NCBI GenBank assembly: GCA_032433765.1
Contig: JAVIAB010000092.1
Coordinates: forward strand, 106,384,279 to 106,448,278
Length of the DNA stretch: 64,000 nucleotides
From: Megaustenia siamemsis
Lineage: Eukaryota > Mollusca > Gastropoda > Stylommatophora > Ariophantidae
Reading direction: 5' to 3'
Shown: positions 54,845-64,000 of the stretch, piece after piece
How positions within the stretch are numbered: the first letter of the stretch is position 1
Layout of the letters: each line of letters starts with the position of its first letter
Program-made: the position numbers and the translations under genes
Notes under the pieces: generated by a model
Seen by the model: only the letters and a program-made list of their open reading frames with translations
The model's database searches: none
What the model was told of the DNA's origin: nothing

Positions 54845-55850
54845 TTCATCATTATCATGTGCCTTACCGGTTGGCGTAGGTGATCATGTCCCTTCACAAT
54901 CTTCTATCGACAGTGCATCGTATCAGTTCTGTTGTTGACTGTTTTCCATGCCATGACACCAAGCTATCCAGTATTTTCTCTATTTGTCGTCCGCGATCTC
55001 TTTTTTCCTTTTATTTTGCCAGTTATAACCAAGTATTCCAACTTTCCTCTTCTCATGATGTGCCCGAAAAATGGTGATTGCTTCTTTCTGATGTTTTTCA
55101 ATAGCTCCCTTTTTGTGTTGGCCTCCTTGAGTACTTCCTCATTGGTCTTTTTATCTGTCCAGGGAACTTTCAACATTCTTCTGAGAAATCTCATCTCTGT
55201 GGCCTCCAATCGTCTTTTCATTTGTTTGTCTACTGTCCATGATTCGCTTCCATAGGTCAGAATTGGTTCTATATAGCACAGAGGAACTCTCTTTCTCATT
55301 TTTATTGACATAGATTTGTTGCATAAGATATTTTTCATTTTCTGAAATGCTATTTTGGCCTGAAATATTCTGCTTTTTATTTCTGTAGTGCATCTTCCAT
55401 CTGATGTTATTATTGTGCCCAAGTATTTGACGCGTTGCACTTGTTTCAGATTTGTCTTGTTTATTTTTATGCTACATGATGGTGATGATTGTTTCTTCGA
55501 TATAACCATTACTTCTGTTTTCTTGCTATTCAGACTGAGACCTTTCTTGTTGCTTTCTTTTACTATTATGTCTATCATTTCTTGTAGTTCGTTCTCTGTC
55601 TCTGCTATTAAGACTGTGTCATCCGCATATCGCAAATTATTTATGTTGTGACAGTTGACTTCAATTTCTTTTTTGCCTACTATTGATCTCATAATATATT
55701 CGCTGTAAAGTGAAAACAAATCCGGTGACAGAACACATCCTTATCTGACTCCTTGTTTTATATATTGGAATTGTCCTGTTTGGTTGTTAATTCGTATAGC
55801 TGCTGTTTGTTGCCAGTACATGTTTTTTATGATTCGCAGATCTTTTAAAG
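54845..55850 (-). mobile_element. LINE-A subfamily 2, with RT catalytic region
   Basis: This 1-kb copy has the longest intact LINE-A frame (55719-54964, 251 codons). Upstream, in broken frame, are YWQQTAAIR and GCVLSPDLF. In frame are MFSLYSEYIM, NNLRYADDTVLIAET (catalytic box), KKGLSLNSKKTEVMVIS, VKYLGTIITSDGRC, YIEPILTYGSESWTVDKQ, MRFLRRMLKVPWTDKKTNEEV and FFGHIMRRGKLEYLVITGKI. It differs consistently from subfamily 1 (RRML followed by RIPWTAKK). The tail is ATGATAATGATG. An RTE-like clade is plausible from the short-repeat tail, but unproven. Confidence 0.9.
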
Positions 55851-55854
55851 AAAA

Positions 55855-56750
55855 GATTTCTAATAATAGAGCCACACATCTATAATCGCACGATTTGTAC
55901 AATATTTTAACTGATATGAATAATATTGTTTTTTTTTTAAATATGAATTAGGCTAACGAGAAATCTGGCGTTCTTATGTTAAGTCGACTATTTGTTGGGC
56001 AGCAGTTTCTTTATTAACAAGGCGGATATATTTCAATAATAGCAGCTCGAACATACGAAAGTAAACAATTTATTAAACCGTTTGAAATCAGCTTTTGTTT
56101 CGTTTTTGTGTTTCTTGTTTGACTTGCCCTGGGGTTTAGCCATTCTCTTGACGCTTCTCCAAACAGTCTCGACCAGGATGTTATTGACTTTGTTTTTAAC
56201 TTTTTTTTTTTTTTTGGCTCAAACAAAAAATATCTTCACAAGCTGACGAATGTCTAGATTTTTATTTGTTAGTTTTTTGTTTGTTTATTTTTTTTTTTTT
56301 ACACGTGGTAAAATAAAATGCATTTATGGTAAATTTTATCTTCTATTTATGTAACAATTGAAAAAAAAAGTATTACGTTAACCAGCGAACTAATGGAAAA
56401 TATGCGTATTGTAGTAATTTATGGAATATGAGAGGGAGTGGTCTATTGTCTCGATTTATGATCAGATAAACGAAATGAAGGAAGGAAAAGAACCAAGATT
56501 ATAAAAAAGGTACCGGAGGGTGACAAAGTGCAATGTGCCTGATGCCAAAGGCTTATTATTTTATTAAATGAGACCATGGAGCTGAAATTTAAAAAAAGAC
56601 GGGATATCAGAGCGATAAAGAATAATTTTCCTTTATGTGAATAGAGAATACAGAAGGAAGAAAATAATTAAAAACAAAATATGTGGGGAGAAAAGGATGA
56701 AATGGCGTAAGGAATAAATACGTAAAGGAATTGGGTAGAGTGAGAGGAGG
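55855..56750. other. no gene recognised
   Basis: AT-rich non-coding DNA with poly-T runs near 55929, 56203 and 56288. No supported feature. Confidence 0.5.
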
Positions 56751-56754
56751 TAAT

Positions 56755-57345
56755 GTAGATATGAAAGAATGGAGGAAGGGAGGGAGGAAGGAAGGAAGAA
56801 AGGAATAAAGGAATAAAGGAAGGAAGGGGAAGGAAGGGAGGGAGGAATGAAGGAAGGGAGATAGGGAGGAAGGGAGGAAGGAAGGAAGGAAGGAAGGAAG
56901 GAAGGGAGGGAGGGAGAGAAGGGGGAGCGGGGAAGGAGGGAGAGAGGGGGAAGGGGAGGGAGGGAGGGAGGGAGGGAGGGAGGAAGGAAGGAAGGAAGGA
57001 AGGAAGGAAGGAAGGAAGGAAGGAAGGAGGAAGGAAGGAAGGAAGGAAGGAAGGAAGGAAGGAAGGAAGGAAGGAAGGAAGGAAGGGAGGGAGGGAGGAA
57101 GGGAGGGAGGGAGGGAGGGAGGGAGGGAGGGAGGGAGGGAGGGAGGGAGGGAGGGAGGGAGGGAGGGAGGAAGGAAGGAAGGAAGGAAGGAAGGAAGGAA
57201 GGAAGGAAGGAAGGAAGGAAGGAAGGAAGGAAGGAAGGAAGGAAGGAAGGAAGGAAGGAAGGAAGGAAGGAAGGAAGGAAGGAAGGAAGGAAGGAAGGAA
57301 GGAAGGAAGGAAGGAAGGAAGGAAGGAAGGAAGGAAGGAAGGAAG
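56755..57345 (+). repeat. polypurine (GGAA)n/(GGGA)n tract
   Basis: About 590 bp are almost purely purine on the plus strand. Blocks of GGGA alternate with GGAA, ending in a pure GGAA run of about 175 bp (57170-57345). The long Leu/Pro/Ser frame on the minus strand is a by-product. Confidence 0.97.
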
Positions 57346-57349
57346 CATA

Positions 57350-58030
57350 TTTAACATTAAGGAACGTAATATTAAACCTTAATAATCAGCCCAAATAAAT
57401 GCGTGAAGACGAAAATAGTGACCCACAAGGAACAAAACATATTGTAACTGAGCTATCCCTGCGATCGAAGAAGCAATTGATAGCATAAAACAGCATCAGG
57501 AAATGCTTGTGCGTTGTGATATGAAAAGTTAAAGATTGCCCAGTACAGGTTTAATTACACAACGTCTCGTTGCCATGCAACAACAATTACGTTTATTTCT
57601 TTGCTGACGCTATGTGCTGAGTCGTGAAGAAACAATAGACGAGTGTGAGTGCATGAAAATTGCGTCTCACTCCTATTTCTTGTCTTACATTGTGATTAAA
57701 AATCGGAAACAGGATTATGCGGTTTCCATAGTCACTTGTGTTGCATTTAAAATGTCGCTAATTTATCTTCTGTGAAATCTTCCTTTTTTTCTCTTTTGTT
57801 GTATAAAAGTTTTCATGCATATTGTGGGTTTTGTTTACTGTAAGTCAGCTGGCGAAGAAACAAAAAGTCTGTCGTTATTTATTATCCTATATATCGTTTC
57901 AGGAAGTCTGTAAATTAATATTAATGGATACAAAGTGAATATGCGCGCACGTTTTCCAACACTACGTTTTTTCTGTTACATAAAAATTGCTGTTACATCT
58001 TCATTGTTGCTGAACTTTATTTCTTTATCT
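57350..58030. other. no gene recognised
   Basis: Non-coding; no supported feature. Confidence 0.45.
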
Positions 58031-58033
58031 GAG

Positions 58034-58400
58034 GAGATTCATCATCATCATCATCATCATTTAGTGCCGTCTCCGCATCGAAGGTTAGCTACCATGGAGC
58101 GCCATTCCACTCTGTCTCTTGCTTTGATGGTGCAGATTGTCATAGATTGACTTGTCCATCTTTTGATGTTACTTGTTCATGTTAGTCTTGGTCTGCTTCT
58201 GCCTCTTTTACCTTGTATTTTCCCTTCCAATATTACTTTTATTAGGTTGGTGTGTCTTTTAACATGCCCCAAAAATTTCGTTTGTAATGTTTGAATTGTG
58301 TTTAGTCGTTCTCTTTTCATTTTTAGTTGTTTTAAGACTTCATCGTTTGTTTTCTTTTCTTTCCATCCAATTCTACTTATTCTTCTATAAATTCAAATTT
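58034..58400 (-). mobile_element. LINE-B, 5'-truncated
   Basis: On the minus strand the C-terminal LINE-B sequence (KKTNDEVLKQLKMKRE, LGHVKRH, GKRGRSRPRLT-like) ends at a six-fold GAT tail (CATCAT on the plus strand from 58039). Flanking CTGAGGAGATT (58029 side) and CTGAGAGGGTT (58410 side) may be a decayed duplication. Confidence 0.8.
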
Positions 58401-58439
58401 CAAAGGCTCTGAGAGGGTTATCTATCCCAAAAAAAATTT

Positions 58440-59465
58440 TTTTAATAAAAAAATAAAATAAATAAATAAAAGAATTGGAATTTACCTGACCTGTACGATC
58501 GTAACTGCCATGATAATGCAACCTGTAAATGATGCATATGTAAAGGAAACCCCGGGTGTCAAGAGTTTGGGAACCGCTTCTGTAAGTCAATAAAGGTTCT
58601 CTCCAGGTAGTTGGCGTATGGGTAATATTGTATGGTGTTCACACAATTTTCAATGACCAACGACACAAACAACACATTCTATGCGCGATGTGATCTCTCT
58701 AGGCCGCCCTACTTCACCTCCCTCCAAAAAAAAAAAAAAAAAAAAATATGGTACACACTTGTAGAGGAGGGTTGCTGAAACCTGAGGGCCGTGTCAGTCA
58801 AACAAACAAACAAACAAAAATTCGCTATACATTGGCGCTGAACATGGACCTTTCTAGTGGACAATCTGAGTTACAAACCATCTAATTAGTTTTTTTTGTG
58901 TGTGTGTTACTAGAAATATTGTTACACCAATTCTTCTAAAATCTTCATGATTCTATCTCTTCTTGTTAATTCAGTATCCTCCAAACACAAAGTATTTCAG
59001 TGATTACTTGTATCTGTCATCTGCTGTTAATGTCCGTGTTTGACACTGATAATAGTACAATGTTGGCAAGAAGATCGTGTTTTTATTTTTTTTTTTTACC
59101 TTTTTCCCCAAGCGTCATATACTTAATTGTTATAATTGATGTTGGTTGTCAAATTATTTGGTTTGTCCTGTGTGAGTCAGCTCTCCCAACCTCTCTCATG
59201 ACCTATGAGATTCCACACCATGTTAAATTATAATTAAGTTCATATTCTACTGTAAAGTGCAGCATGTGACTTAAAATTGTATCGGCAACGCATCTATACA
59301 AACTGCTGTCATATTATTTAATATACAAGTGCTCTCTGTGACTAGAAAGTAATTAGTGCTGTATTGCATGTCTAGGCGACGGCATGGTTAGAAACCATGC
59401 TGCTGATGCTTGATCTACCTCATGAATGAAACCCATCGCAAAAACATGGAGGTTCGAGACATGAC
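58440..59465. other. no gene recognised
   Basis: AT-rich sequence with poly-A at about 58728-58746, a (CAAA)n run at about 58800-58818 and poly-T runs. No supported gene. Confidence 0.5.
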
Positions 59466-59469
59466 ACTT

Positions 59470-61600
59470 CTATTACTTTAAAATAAAGCTACATGTCTTG
59501 AGACACAGAGAGGTTTGGGACATGGCAGTTCTATTACCTTAAAATATATAGCTACATGTCTGTAGACACAGAGAGGTTTGGGGCTTGACGGTTCTACTTC
59601 TTTAAAATATATGGCTACATGTCTAATGACACAGAGAGGTTTGGGACATGGCAGTTCTATTACCTTAAAATCTATGGCTACATGTCTAGAGACACAGAGA
59701 TGTTTGGGACATGGCAGTTCTATTGCCTTAAAATCTATGGCTACACGTCTAGAGACACATAGAGGTTTGGGACATGGCAGTTCTACTGCTTTAAAATATA
59801 TGGCTACATGTCTAGTGACACAGAGAGGTTTGGGACATGGCAGTTCTACTGCTTTAAAATATATGGCTACATGTCTAGTGACACAGAGAGGTTTGGGACA
59901 TGGCAGTTCTACTGCTTTAAAATATATGGCTACATGTCTAGTGACACAGAGAGGTTTGGGACATGGCAGCTCTACTGCTTTAAAATATATGGCTACATGT
60001 CTAGTGACACAGAGAGGTTTGGGACATGGCAGTTCTACTGCTTTAAAATATATGGCTACATGTCTAGTGACACAGAGAGGTTTGGGACATGGCAGCTCTA
60101 CTGCTTTAAAATATATGGCTACATGTCTAGTGACACAGAGAGGTTTGGGACATGGCAGTTCTACTGCTTTAAAATATATGGCTACATGTCTAGTGACACA
60201 GAGAGGTTTGGGACATGGCAGTTCTACTGCTTTAAAATATATGGCTACATGTCTAGTGACACAGAGAGGTTTGGGACATGGCAGTTCTACTGCTTTAAAA
60301 TATATGGCTACACGTCTAGAGACACATAGAGGTTTGGGACATGGCAGTTCTACTGCTTTAAAATATATGGCTACATGTCTAGTGACACAGAGAGGTTTGG
60401 GACATGGCAGTTCTACTGCTTTAAAATATATGGCTACATGTCTAGTGACACAGAGAGGTTTGGGACATGGCAGTTCTACTGCTTTAAAATATATGGCTAC
60501 ATGTCTAGTGACACAGAGAGGTTTGGGACATGGCAGCTCTACTGCTTTAAAATATATGGCTACATGTCTAGTGACACAGAGAGGTTTGGGACATGGCAGT
60601 TCTACTGCTTTAAAATATATGGCTACATGTCTAGTGACACAGAGAGGTTTGGGACATGGCAGTTCTACTGCTTTAAAATATATGGCTACATGTCTAGTGA
60701 CACAGAGAGGTTTGGGACATGGCAGCTCTACTGCTTTAAAATATATGGCTACATGTCTGTAGACACAGAGAGGTTTGGGACATGGCAGTTCTATTACCTC
60801 AAAATATATAGCTACATGTCTGTAGACACAGAGAAGTTTGGGACATGGCAGTTCTATTACCTTAAAATATATAGCTACATGTCTGTAGACACAGAGAAGT
60901 TTTGGACATGGCAGTTCTATTACCTTAAAATATATGGCTACATGTCTGGAGACACAGAGATGTTTGGGACATGGCAGTTCTATTGCCTTAAAATCTATGG
61001 CTACACGTCTAGAGACACATAGAGGTTTGGGACATGGCAGTTCTACTGCTTTAAAATATATGGCTACATGTCTAGTGACACAGAGAGGTTTGGGACATGG
61101 CAGTTCTACTGCTTTAAAATATATGGCTACATGTCTGGAGACACAGAGATGTTTGGGACATGACAGTTCTATTGCCTTAAAATATATGGCTACATGTCTA
61201 GAGAAACAGAGATGTTTGGGACATGACAGTTCTATTGCCTTAAAATATATGGCTACATGTCTGTAGACACAGAGAAGTTTGGGACATGGCAGTTCTATTA
61301 CCTTAAAATATATAGCTACATGTCTAGAGACACAGAGATGTTTGGGACATGACAGTTCTATTGCCTTAAAATATATGGCTACATGTCTGGAGACACAGAG
61401 AGGTTTGGGACATGGCAGTTCTATTGCCTTAAAATATATGGCTACATGTCTGGAGACACAGAGATGTTTGGGACATGGCAGTTCTATTGCCTTAAAATCT
61501 ATGGCTACATATCTAGTGACACAGAGATGTTTGGGACATGGCAGTTCTATTACCTTAAAATATATGGCTACATGTCTAGAGACACTAATAGAGTACAATC
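59470..61600 (+). repeat. 63-bp minisatellite, about 34 units
   Basis: The unit runs TCTAGTGACACAGAGAGG, TTTGGGACATGGCAGTTC, TACTGCTTTAAAATATATGG, CTACATG. The period is 21 codons and stop-free in some frames, giving open frames of 712 codons (minus) and 394 codons (plus). No start context, signal peptide or domain supports a protein. Units in 59770-60740 are almost identical; edge units carry TTACCTT or TTGCCTT instead of CTGCTTT. Confidence 0.95.
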
Positions 61601-61619
61601 GGTAATTTCCGTACAATCA

Positions 61620-62260
61620 TCAGCCAACTGGTATGAGAGCACATATGAGGGTTGTGGACACTGCTTCGGCTACAGTATCTGGAAACAGACAATAGTTGAT
61701 AGTTTTAATCGACGTTGTTGAACACGTTTTTTTTTTTTTTTTTACTTTTTTGTTGTTTTTGGCCGTTTGCTCTAGCGCATGTTTCTCGTGGCAAGGGATG
61801 TGTCGATGAGTGGGGATTCGATCCTGTTACAGGCTATCTATTGTTCTTTCTTTCTTTCTGTTGATTATTTGTGAATTTTTTTGCCAGGACTGTATACATA
61901 CCTCTTACAATGAAATGATTCGCTGAAAACGTCACGTTATTTGTGCATTTCCGGAATTTCCTGCCAGCCTGTAAGCCTTCAGAAATATGTAGATGACTGT
62001 TTCTTAAACATCCTCAAAATATAAAATCTTTAACTTCTTTCAGTTTTTTTTTTTTTCAAAATATCTGAACTTCTGTAACTCTTCTGCATCAATTGCCATG
62101 TTTGTTTCCTCTGCACGCGCCATTTACTTCATTCAAATGTAGATTTGTGTTTTCTTTTTTGCGTGTCCGTTATTGGTGTACAATCAGCCGGAAAGAAGAT
62201 CACACGGAATGTCAGTTGTTATATTTTTTTCTGTGTTTTATATGTGATCTATATATATAC
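61620..62260. other. no gene recognised
   Basis: Non-coding with poly-T runs (61725-61743, 62045-62057). No supported feature. Confidence 0.45.
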
Positions 62261-62264
62261 AGTA

Positions 62265-64000
62265 ACATGTACTGGCAACAAACAGCGGCCATAAGAACTG
62301 GAAACCAATTGGGAATGTTTCAACAAAAAAATTGGGTGTTAGACAGGTTTGTGTGCTGTCACCAGATTTGTTTAATATTTATCATCATCATGTGCCATAC
62401 CGGATGGCATAGGTGATCATGTCCCTCCACAATCTTCTATCTACAGTGCATCGTATTAGTTCTGTTGTTGACTGTTTTCCATGCCATGACACCAAGCTAT
62501 CCAGTATTTTCTCTCTTTGTCGTCCGCGATCTCTCTTTCCTTTTATTTTGCCTGTTGTAACCAAATATTTCAACTTTCCTCTTCTCATGATGTGCCCGAA
62601 AAATGTTGATTGCTTCTTTCTCGTGCTTTTTAAGAGCTCCCTTTTTGTGTTGGCCTCTTTGAGAACTTCCTCATTTGTCTTTTTTAGCTGTCCAGGGAAC
62701 TTTCAACATTCTTCTGAGAAATCCCATCTCTGTGGCCTCTAATCGTCTTTTCATTTGTTTCTCAACTGTCCATGATTCGTTTCCATAGGTCAGAATTGGT
62801 TATATATAGCACCGATGAACTCTCTTTCTCATATTTATTGACATAGATTTGTTGCATAAGATATTTTTCATTTTCTGAAATGCTATTTTGGCCTGAGCTA
62901 TTCTGCTTTTTATTTCTGTAGTGCATCTCCCATCTGATGTTATTATTGTGTCCACGTATTTGACGCGTTGCACTTGTTTCAGATTTGTCTTGTTTATTTT
63001 TATGCTGCATGATGGTGGTGATTGTATCTTCGATATAACCATTACTTCTGTTTTCTTACTATTCAGACTGAGACCATTCTTGTTGCTTTCTTTTACTATT
63101 ATGTCTATCATTTCTTGTAGTTCATTCTCTGTCTCTGCTATTAAGACTGTGCCATCCGCATATCGCAAATTATTTATGTTGTGACCGTTGACTTCAATTG
63201 CTTTTTTTGTCTACTATTCATCTCATAATATATTCGCTGTAAAGTGAAAACAAATCCGGTGACTGAACACAGCCCTGTCTGACTATAATATTTATAGTGA
63301 GATTATTTTAAAATCCATAAGGGACACACCTGGAATAACAATTTGAAATCATAATATAAATAATAAGATATGCTGATGATACAGTCTTAATCGCTAAGAG
63401 TGAAAATGAGTTACAAGAAATGATGGACATTATAGTGAAGGAAAGCAAAAATAAAGGACTCAGCCTTAAAAGCAAAAAGACAGAGGTAATGGTAAAAACA
63501 AAGAAAAAGACATCACCTCAGTGTAAAATAAAGACAAATGGAGCAATATTAAAATAGGTAAATGAATTTAAATATTTGGGAACTTTGTAAACCTCAGACG
63601 GAAGATGTACAAAAGAGGTGAGATGCAGAATGGCTCAGGCAAAAGCAGCTTTCCAAAAAATGAGGAAGATACTATGCAATCCATTTTTGACAATAGAAAC
63701 AAGAAAAAGAGTTCTTAAATGTTATATAGAGCCAGCCTTAACATATGGATGCGAATCATGGACAATAGGACAACAGACAAGAAAATCACTGGAGTCTGTA
63801 GAAATGTGGTTTTACAGAAGAATGTTGTGAGTACCATGGACAGCTAAGAAGAGTAATGAAAAAGTTCTGAAAGAGGTCAAAGCAAAAAGAGAACTAATTT
63901 TCAATATTAGGAAGAAACAATCATCATTTTTTGGCCATGTAATGAGAAGAGAACAACTGAAATATATTGTAACAACTGGAAAAATTGAGGGACGAAGAGA
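62265..64000 (+). mobile_element. LINE-A subfamily 1, interrupted, runs off window
   Basis: It begins YWQQTAAIRTGNQ at about 62275 and continues in broken frames to VLSPDLFNIY, where a minus-strand LINE-A2 is inserted. Beyond it (63296) the frame resumes SEIILKSIRD, then RYADDTVLIAK-like sequence near 63370, MVKTKKKT, ILCNPFLTIETRKRVLKCYIEPALTYGCESWTIGQQ and the FFGHVMRREQLKY motif, cut by the end of the window. Stops occur in both parts. Confidence 0.88.
62383..63286 (-). mobile_element. LINE-A subfamily 2 inserted in LINE-A1
   Basis: This minus-strand copy has an ATGATGAT tail at its 3' end (62383) and reaches the CVQSPDLFSLYSE region at its 5' end. Target-site duplication AATATTTAT is at 62374-62382 and 63287-63295. 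The RT box is coded RYADGTVLIAE, so one catalytic Asp of YADD is Gly. The copy closely resembles 54845-55850. Confidence 0.92.

Noticed and set aside
56668..57357. Pro/Leu/Ser-rich 229-codon frame
   Set aside because: Translation of the complement of a (GGAA)n tract.
59478..61616. 712-codon open frame on the minus strand (and 394 codons on the plus strand)
   Set aside because: The frame exists only because the 63-bp repeat is a multiple of three and stop-free. Both strands are open, and there is no start context, signal peptide or domain.

Overview
This window looks like AT-rich, repeat-dense nuclear DNA from an invertebrate animal. The evidence is the mix of elements: several families of APE-type non-LTR retrotransposons (LINEs) with short (GAT)n-like 3' tails, short interspersed elements with tRNA-like pol III heads, a Polinton/Maverick DNA transposon, and a great deal of minisatellite. 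One cysteine-rich exon (about 22.6-23.2 kb) carries what looks like the end of an F-type-lectin fold followed by EGF-like repeats. That layout is familiar from molluscs, so a mollusc, perhaps a gastropod, is my best guess, but this is inference. I see no rRNA, no functional tRNA gene, no CRISPR array and no intact host gene.

The main object is a nest between about 7.6 and 20.6 kb. A LINE (local name LINE-D) is split by a 254-bp SINE-like element (8349-8602), by a 5'-truncated LINE-A (8694-9208) and by a LINE-B (9600-20206). LINE-B is itself split by a tRNA-derived SINE (10571-10833) and by a 7,678-bp Polinton (11697-19374), and the Polinton carries another SINE (about 17780-17899). Nearly every step has a target-site duplication I could read: GTGAAACACAT, ATTCCACC, ATTACGGAATA, AAATAAAGAG and, for the Polinton, GATGCC. 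A second LINE-B copy at 52.2-53.7 kb shows the uninterrupted Polinton target.

The Polinton has about 650-bp terminal inverted repeats. From left to right it encodes an adenain-like protease, a double-jelly-roll-type capsid gene, a small amphipathic virion-like protein, a penton-like remnant, a small membrane protein candidate, a DD35E integrase with chromodomain, two small conserved-looking proteins and a packaging-type ATPase, all leftward. A rightward gene at the other end looks like a PC4-like domain fused to 10-residue repeats. The protein-primed DNA polymerase gene is absent. All the recognisable genes except the protease carry a frameshift, a stop or a lost start, so this is a dead, internally deleted copy.

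The rest is LINE fragments (local families A to F plus one with an RNase H domain), at least ten copies of one tRNA-derived SINE (SINE-1), a few other interspersed repeats, and long minisatellites with units of 31, 32, 33, 33, 38, 39, 41, 63 and 73 bp. The 39-bp array at 25.5-27.2 kb sits inside a LINE-D copy, and its unit matches the LINE's own coding sequence. A 590-bp polypurine tract lies at 56.8-57.3 kb. Family names A to F are local labels; clade assignments are tentative because no search could be run.
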